From NCBI GenBank assembly GCA_027475525.1, contig JAMWFC010000058.1:1077270-1141269 (forward strand): a stretch of 64,000 nt of DNA. The letters are read 5' to 3'. Position 1 is the first letter of the stretch. Each line of letters begins with the position of its first letter. Shown here piece after piece: positions 57,106 through 64,000 of this stretch. The notes below the pieces were generated by a model, which was not told where the DNA came from, did no database searches, and saw only the letters and a program-made list of their open reading frames with translations. Position numbers and translations under genes: made by a program. The stretch comes from Macrolepiota albuminosa. Taxonomy: Eukaryota > Basidiomycota > Agaricomycetes > Agaricales > Agaricaceae.

Positions 57106-57489
57106 ATGGTGAGCAAACCCACTGGGGTTTCTGGAGTGGCCCAGAGAAGGCCTGCCAGAGACTCCTCAGCGTGCTACAACTGTGATAGGGTCAGGCATTT
57201 CGCTAAGGAATGTCCTGCTCTGCTCAAGGCACACATTCAGATGGCTCATACAGCTGTGGCTCCTAGCAAGGTTGTCAGTGACAACAAGGATGACAAGGTC
57301 ATTGAAGAGGCAGAGGAAGAGCTGCAAGTAGAGGCTGATGGCTTGAAAGTGGAGGATGCTGAGAACATCCAGATAGGTGGCAACAAATACATTGCAGTGG
57401 ACATGTATGACAGCGACTACTATACTCGTGATGATGAGAAAGAACACTTGTTTGCACTGACCAAGTGCCATGGAGATCAACGTGTCTGA
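57106..57489 (+). pseudogene. Nucleocapsid zinc knuckle of gypsy copy B
   Basis: An open stretch of 127 codons holding CYNCDRVRHFAKEC (57177-57218), a C-x2-C-x4-H-x4-C retroviral-type knuckle, followed by an acidic Glu/Asp-rich part (IEEAEEELQVEADG). Part of gag, upstream of the protease. Confidence 0.8.
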
Positions 57490-57539
57490 ATGAGACGTGT
57501 CACACTGCAGAAGGCAACTAATAAGTTGCAGTGACCACA

Positions 57540-57990
57540 ATATACTCCTGAAGAGAAGGAGTGCTTGGTCACCTACGTAGATGTCAACGGACATCCTGCC
57601 TGGACTTTGTAGGACTTAGGGAGTACCATTATGGGCATTACATCCCAGTTTGCTCACGTTAATGCAATTTGTGTTCATGAGTTGGAGGAGCCATTGATGC
57701 TCTAGTTGGGGACCATAGGGAGTTGTGCTATGGTACAGTTTGGTGCTGAAGTGAAGATAAAGACGTCAGGGACGTTGACCAAGGAGTATGTGGATATAGC
57801 AAATTTTGATTACTATGATATGATCATTGGTACGCCGTTTATGCGTAAGAACAAGGTGTCTTTGGACTTTGTGAACAACATGGTCATTGTGAATAGTGTG
57901 CCTTTGAAGGCAGAGAAAGTTGTGTTAAATGGCATGGATGGTCACCTAAGACACTATTGCACAACTGAAAAGCGGCGTGATGAACACAAC
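57540..57990 (+). pseudogene. Aspartic protease region of gypsy copy B
   Basis: Reads TYVDVNGHPAWTL, a stop, then DLGSTIMGITSQFAHVN, where the catalytic Asp is kept in a DLGST context, then after another stop GTIGSCAMVQFGAEVKI, ANFDYYDMIIGTPFMR and a KNKVSLDFVNN end. That is the gypsy retropepsin layout with the ILGTPF motif. Two in-frame TAG codons (one at 57610-57612). Confidence 0.75.
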
Positions 57991-58383
57991 TGACTAGATG
58001 GTCGCAAGAAAGTGACTGTACAGGAGGTGGAGAATGAGCATGTCCCACTGAAAAGCTTGCTGGCAGACTCGCCAGCTTTTTTGATGTCTGAGAAAGAGTT
58101 TCAAGAAACTCTGAAGAAGGGGAAGCACCTGGATGTGGTCAGGTGTACAAATAAAAAGCCTAATTAGGCTACACAGCATAGGAATGAGCGTGGTAAACGC
58201 GTGGTAGAGTTGCTGGAATGCCAGCTGACTAGCTTTTGAGTGAGGATGGAGGATCTTGTCAAGGACAAGGTATATAGTACAATGGGAACTGTGAGAAGCA
58301 TGAGGTTGCTAATGGATCAACCAGTGCCTTGGCCAGAAGTGCAATGGGTGTATGACCCACAAATGCCATGAGAGTGGAATGAG

Positions 58384-60110
58384 TTGGTAGCGTCAATAAT
58401 AATGCATACTATGGAAAGGGTGCAGTCAACCCAGACAGGAGAAGTATACCATCATGCACGGGAGGATGAGATTTCCAAAGCGTCAGATATTGTATTTGAT
58501 GGGATATTGCTGAAGGTGAGAAGTGTGCAATTGTTGTCAAATACAACAAGAGTGGCGAGGAGGCAACCAGTCATAAGGTTGAATCTGGGAAATCTCACAG
58601 AAGAGCATGTATGTGCTTTATGGGAGCGATTTGAATCAAAGGTTCAGCTGCATATAGCACATGTATCAAAAGGGAAAGGCAAGGCAGTGAGCCTTACAGA
58701 AGAAGATATTCTTCAATTGTGCCAGCAATGGCAACATGAGTTTGCTGATATCATCAACGGAACAAAGGAAGAACTTCCTCCATGGCAGGAGGTTAATCAT
58801 GAGATTAATCTCATCAACGATAATAAGCAGTACAAGTACCATTTGCCTTGCTGTCCACGAGCACTACAGGATCAGCTTCATGAAAAGATGAACATATACA
58901 TAAATGCAAAGTGGTGGGAACCATGACCTGCGATGCAAGCTGCACCTTTACTTTGTATTTCCAAGAAGGATGGAACATTATAAACTGCATTGAATGTGTG
59001 ACAGTGCAATGATAATATAGTCAAGGACATAACATCTCTTTCAGATCAGGAAGTCATATGTGAAGATGTCACCACAGCGAAATATAGGTCAAAAATTGAC
59101 CTAATGGATGCGTACAAACAGGTTTGCATATGCAAAGAGAATATACCAAAGATGCTGTTTTTGTCTCTGATGGGGACATTTGTGAGCAATATCATGCAGA
59201 TTGGTGACTGTAATGCACCAGCAATATTCCAGAGGTTAATGACCTCAATCTTTTGAGATGTAATTGGGAAGTTTATGCACATCTATTTAGACAATATATT
59301 CATCTTTTCAGACTCTATCAAGGAGCATGAGCAGCATCTACAAGTTGTGTTTGAACGACTACGTAAGGCCAGCCTCTACCTTAAATGGAAGAAGTGTGAG
59401 TTGTACGCATCTAGTATAGACTGTCTTGGTCATGTCATTGACAAGAAGGGTATTCACTCAGACACAGACAAACTCAATCAAATTTGAGAGTGGCATACTC
59501 CATGCAAGTATAATAATATCCAGTGCTTTGTTGGATTAGTGAACTATATTGGTAACTTTTTACCAAATATCATGGCATACACTGGGCCACTGATGGCCAT
59601 GACCCAGAATGGGTCCCCTTTTCACTGGAGACCGCTGCATCAGCAGTGCTTTGAGATGATTAAGCATATTTGCGTAAAGATGGCAGTGATCTGGCCAATT
59701 GATCTACACATTAATGAGCCTATTTGGCTCATATGCAACATATCAAAGACTGGGGTTGGGGCCATGTTTGGCCAAGGTAAAATGTGGCAAACTTGCTGAC
59801 CAGCAGAATTTATGTCCCATAAGTTTACTGCTGTACAGCAGAACTATGCTGTTTACAAGTTAGAAACACTCGCTATCCTGGAAGCTCTCCTAAAGTAGGA
59901 GGATAAGCTGATGGAGTATAAGATCCATATCATCAGCGATCACAAGGCACTCGAGTTTTTCAAGACCCAAGTACACCTATCACCACAACAACATTGCTGA
60001 ATTGACTATATGTCACAATATCAGTTTGACATCACTTATGTAAAAGGTGAATTGAACAAGGTGGCAGACTGCCTGTCTTGATATTTCAAGAGTGATACTT
60101 GAGATGACGT
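58384..60110 (+). pseudogene. Reverse transcriptase and RNase H of gypsy copy B
   Basis: 58384-58926 holds the pre-RT linker ending in the primer motif NDNKQYKYHLPCCPRALQDQ. RT: KIDLMDAYKQVCICKE, FLSLMGTFVSNIMQIGDCNA, and the catalytic box, which reads YLDN (59284-59295) where YxDD is expected, then GHVIDKKGIHSD and FVGLVNYIGNFLPNI. RNase H: LICNISKTGVGAMFGQ, LETLAILEALL and HIISDHKALEFF, then FDITYVKGELNKVADCLS. Stops at several points, among them 59998-60000 and 60080-60082, both TGA where CGA (Arg) is usual. Confidence 0.8.
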
Positions 60111-60419
60111 CCATGACGTGCATGACTATGTTTAGGTGGACAAACACATTGACCCGGAGGGCAAAGACTTGCCCCTGCATAGGTTCTATGAAATCAAGGA
60201 ATATACAGTCGAGCTACACACCATGCAAGCGCAGGAATCACATCACAGCAAGTGACTGGAAGAACAGTGAGAAGCTCACAATATCGAGGTGCAGGTGCTG
60301 GTGGATCATGAGATCCCCCAGCCAGGCAAAGAAACAAGGCAAGAGGTGCTCCCTAGTGGTGTAGAGATGACTCTCCAGCAGGCACTAGATTTGCATGACC
60401 GTCACCTCATGCCAATTGA

Positions 60420-61619
60420 CCTAGGCAATGCGCATCCAGCAAGGATACAAGGATGACAATCTCTTCATAGAGATTATAAACAATATCCAAGTGCATCCAT
60501 GCTTCAAGGTGGAGCAGCAACTTGTCTATCTTATCAGACCCACTGGGTCCAAAGTCCCCAGAGTCGAAGGGTTTTAACTACTTCTGGGTAGTAATCTGCA
60601 GAATGACTAGTATGCTCCATCTCATTCCATTGAGGACCATTATGACAGCTTTGGACTTGTCTTGGATCTATCTCAAGGAGATAGTATGCCTCCATGGATT
60701 GCTGAGTTCAATCGTAAGTGATCAAGATGCTAAGTTCACCTCCAAATGGTGGAAGGAGCTGCACAAGCTGCTTGGAGCAAAGTTGCTCATGTCAACGTTG
60801 TTTTGTCTGCAAATAGATGGCCAGACAGAATGGGCAAATAGAAACATCATGCAGATACTGCAAATATTCATCTATCCTGATTAGAAGGACTGGGTGGATA
60901 GATGTCCACTCGTCAAATTTGCGATAAATACGAGCATATCTGAAACCATGGAGTATTCACCCTTTGAACTCAATAATAGCTATATGCCATCCATGGTTCG
61001 TGAACTTCACACCAACAAAGCTATTCATGTTGGAATGAAGCAGTTTGCACACAATGCGCTACGAAACTTAGTGGATGCCCATGATGCAATTATAGAATCA
61101 CATGTATGGCAGACAAAATATGCAAATAATTGCAGACATGATAATCTGGACATTGAGAAAGGGAACCTAGTGTACCTTTTGACAAAGAACTTGAACTTAC
61201 CAAAAGGCAGAGTGAATAAGCTGTGTCCAAAGTGGATTGGACCATATAGAGTCCTTGAGGCTGAGCTGAGCACGTCTAACTACGTGTTGGAACTGCCCCA
61301 TGCACTGCAGGTGCACAGGATAGTCCCTAAGTTCCATGTATCGCTGCTGCAACTGTACTTAGCCAATAGTGATGCGCTCTTCTCTAATTGTGCAGCCCCA
61401 GAGCTGTATGACTTTAGAACTGGTGATGATCAGGAATGGTTTGTAAATGACCTCGTAGGTCATAGATGGATAGGGGGAAACCTCAAATTTGAGGTAAGGT
61501 GGAGCTTAGATGATACTACCTGGGAACCACTAGTGAACTGCAAAGATCTTGCAGTGATGGACAGGTATTTAGAGCTGCAGGGCATGAAACATCCTCAACA
61601 GCTAGCAAAACACGCATAA
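60420..61619 (+). pseudogene. Integrase and chromodomain of gypsy copy B
   Basis: Integrase core from about 60500: FNYFWVVICRMTSMLHLIPL, VCLHGLLSSIVSDQDAKFTS, FCLQIDGQTEWANRNIM with the expected Gln-Thr-Glu, a TAG at 60882-60884 for Gln, then DRCPLVKFAINTSISE. The C-terminal 241 codons are open: NLVYLLTKNLNLPKGRVNKL, KWIGPYRVLEAELST, HRIVPKFHVSLLQLY, and a chromodomain EWFVNDLVGHRWIGGNLKFE, WSLDDTTWEPLVNCKDLA, DRYLELQGM. Stop at 61617. Domain calls are firm. Confidence 0.85.
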
Positions 61620-64000
61620 CGTGTATGTGGTGGTAAAATGTGGACGAAGTCCACTTTGATGGCCAGTGACTAACTGGGTGACTACTAATTGTGGCTGTTT
61701 ATATGACTATGATTGCTGGTGAAAGACTAGGTAGTGGGTATTTGTGGTTGTTTACATCACTGATGGAGTTAGAAGATTTTTTTTTTTTTTTTCTTCTCCT
61801 AAGTCTCAATACACATTGCTAGCATGTTGTTTGCAATGGCCTATTGGGGGCCGCAAAAGAGTGATCAGAGCCTGCAAGGCTCTAGTGGCAGGAGGAGACT
61901 CCCAAATATACAAATGCAATATTATCCTTCCGACTACCAGGGGCAGCTGCCGTATCCGGTGGCGGGCCAATACTATTCTGCAGGCATGGCTTATCCAGGC
62001 TGCAAAGAACCGCTTCCACATCAGACTCCCCTCCACTTGCAAGAGATGGAGGTCAATGATGAGGGGCACTATGAGCGCCCAGAGGACAGTATGTGCTCAG
62101 AGCGCTACTATCAGGTACCACCAGCATGCTCACATGCATCAATTCTGACATATGTGGATGTGGTAATGGGACCGCCATCCATACCATGGGCACATCAGCT
62201 TATGGTAGAGCCATATATGGAATCTATGCCACAATCGCAGGACTCAGCAGTGCCAGATACACTCCTCAGCTGTTTGGAAGCAGTGGGACAGCCAGTCCCT
62301 GCAACTGTATCCTTTCTGCAGGACAGTTTGGCTGTTGTCGTGATGGAGGGGTTGCTCGATCAGATCAAGCTGATGAAAAGGCAGTGCATATCAGCACTGG
62401 AACAGATTGATTGTGTGTCTAAGCGCAAAGTTTTGTCCATTGAGGAACCGACCGCTGAGGTTAAGAGGGCTAGATATCAGCCTATCTGACCAGTCAATCC
62501 TCCATGGGCTAGGATGCCATCAGCAGCACAACCAGCGCACCTGGAGCAGCCTGCTCAGCCTGTTGCTTCTCATTAGCATTGCAGCTGCAAGCCACCTCTT
62601 AGTGCCTCCAAATTGGAGGTTATAGCCTTTCCTGCTGGCATTCCTACATGAGTGGAAGAAGTCCGGATGTTGTTTATGCTGCCGGTGTTTGTACCAGCCC
62701 CACCAGAACATTACTCCATGGTCATCTTGACCCCAGACCCCCACACACCAGAATAATATGATGGTCTGGTGATGACCTTGAGAGAAAAAACCATGCCTGG
62801 AAAAGGCAAAGCACCAGTTGTGTCCTTGTCCAATAAGAGTGACTATGGAGAGTCGAGCTCAGAGCAGGAGGAGAACAGAGAGGAGGGGGAATCAGCAGCG
62901 GACCGATTCCAATGAGTATCGTGCAATAAGCACATCACAAAAAAGAAGGCAAACTGAGCCAAGGAGTTGCAGGCCCTGAAATATAGGGCCAAGGATGATT
63001 TTTCAGAGAGAATCTCTGATGGCTTGAGGGTGAAAGTGTGAGGGCTGCTCAATATTGAGTGAATGAATTTGTGCTTCAGAGGAGCACTCAGCCATTGCAC
63101 GTACTATTTATATGCCACAAATACAGTGCTGATGGGAGCTGACGCCAATAGAGCGGCATTGTATGAGTATGCCTCTGGCCAGTGTGCCCACATCCCAGGC
63201 ACAATTATGTACAAGCATGCCCCACACAGTTTTTCCCACACTCCATTAGAGCTGGACTGGCTCTATAAATAAATACTACATGAATGTTCATGTCCTGGGT
63301 TGTGACAGAAGTGTCACATATATATTGATCACAGAGCTTCAGATGTTTGCACAGCAAACAGTTGAGGCTCTGCATGATTGAACCATGCAGCTCCTGATGA
63401 AGGAGCCTCAATATCAAGACCTCGTCAACCCAATGCAGGGCCCTGATGACCTCGCTCTTGTGGAGTGACAACACATTCTGGGGCGCTTTCTGTGCACAAA
63501 AGAAGATGGTTCCACAGCACTGTGCATAATGTGTGCTCAAGACTCAGCCATGCTATTTGACTTAGATCAGCTAGTACAGTACATGCTGATCTTTGGTTGT
63601 CCCAGGCTGGAGAACACTTATCAGGGCATTGTGGTGGACCACACCTACTGTATGCACTGGCGAACCCTCTTTAGGTTCGCATTATGTCAAGCTCTCTGCG
63701 CTAATAGCACAGCCAAACCTGTGATTGTTTGGCGCATGACCTTTGTCATAGCCCAGCTGGAACTGTACCATGAGGTGATTGTCTTGTATGACGCCATATT
63801 TCCCAAGCAACTGTTTGAGCCCCAACGTGGGCCAAAGCTCAAGATTTATCAAGCTTATATGCCTGATGAGCAGGCACGGAACTTCTCTGATAACGACATG
63901 TTACGTGTCCTCTTACACAACTGGATTCTGCTGGACTGGGTGGACCATGCCTATACTTACAGCATGGTCTTTCTGGAACAGCAGTTCCACTCCCCAACAA
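61620..64000 (+). other. Repeat-derived sequence with one long open stretch, unidentified
   Basis: A T run at 61776-61791 is followed by an open stretch 61824-62489 (MLFAMAYWGPQKSD, Gln/Tyr/Pro-rich, then LLDQIKLMKRQCISALEQID, ending VKRARYQPI). After it, coding-like sequence continues in the same direction with stops to the window end, including SNKSDYGESSSEQEENREEG and, at 63840-63990, a DEQARNFSDNDMLRVLLHN piece. It sits where copy A is followed by Gln-rich sequence, so it may be the gag start of another element of the same family. No firm family. Confidence 0.4.

Larger units (their letters stand above)
54735..61619 (+). mobile_element. Chromodomain Ty3/gypsy retrotransposon (copy B), decayed
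   Basis: Plus strand, in canonical order gag, zinc knuckle, protease, reverse transcriptase, RNase H, integrase, chromodomain, in several frames with many stops. Long terminal repeats were not identified, so the borders are only those of recognisable coding. The order RT before integrase puts it in Ty3/gypsy, and the C-terminal chromodomain in the chromoviruses. Stops tend to replace CAG, CGA and TGG codons, a C-to-T/G-to-A pattern. The element cannot make protein as it stands. Confidence 0.85.

Noticed and set aside
1..64000. CRISPR arrays, operons, ribosome binding sites
   Set aside because: The DNA is eukaryotic nuclear; the regular repeats seen are 77-base joins, simple repeats or transposon parts.

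Overview
The window is nuclear DNA from a filamentous basidiomycete, most likely a mushroom-forming Agaricomycete. The evidence is dense genes, each broken by several GT-AG introns of about 45-70 bases, short and often divergent intergenic spaces, conserved single-copy fungal genes, a Crinkler-like P-loop NTPase of the kind expanded in Agaricomycetes, and a TE-rich right end with a basidiomycete-type LINE and chromodomain Ty3/gypsy elements. I do not name a species. All intron positions were read by eye.

Layout. 1-7.5 kb: URB2 tail (edge, broken), frataxin, a small basidiomycete hypothetical protein, WDR70, and a BET-family double-bromodomain protein. 7.4-18.2 kb: a decayed tandem segmental duplication. 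The left copy holds the end of the BET gene, a G-patch/C2H2 gene, an intact ULP1 SUMO protease and a scrap of the BET1 SNARE tail. The right copy holds a scrap of the BET-gene tail, a Crinkler-like NTPase where the G-patch gene would be, a ULP1 pseudogene and the real BET1. 18.6-45.5 kb: ordinary housekeeping genes: UPF0658 Golgi protein, two PTH2 paralogues, SGF11, CBS-PB1 protein, POM33/TMEM33, HAS1, a secreted Gly/Asn and Asp/His-rich protein, MPV17/SYM1, UTP4, TIM10, a ZNF706-like small zinc protein, L-threonine aldolase, MPH1/FANCM helicase and Yippee. 46.3-64 kb: transposon graveyard. It has a LINE composite bounded by a 19-base target-site duplication and starting with a tRNA-like head, an antisense LINE RNase H scrap, a fragment and a nearly full-length but stop-riddled chromodomain Ty3/gypsy element, and undetermined repeat-derived sequence.

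The housekeeping genes mostly serve ribosome biogenesis (URB2, UTP4, HAS1), mitochondria (frataxin, TIM10, MPV17, PTH2), chromatin and transcription (BET protein, SGF11), SUMO processing, ER-Golgi traffic and nuclear pore (BET1, UPF0658, POM33) and genome maintenance (MPH1). They are not a cluster with one pathway.

Important quality caveat: six places carry a perfect direct repeat with a spacing of exactly 77 bases, one of them flanking the only N run. This is the signature of contigs sharing a 77-base overlap (de Bruijn k = 77) that were concatenated without trimming. Since 77 is not a multiple of three, each one breaks the reading frame; at BET1 removing one unit restores the whole membrane anchor. 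Do not read these as biological mutations until checked.
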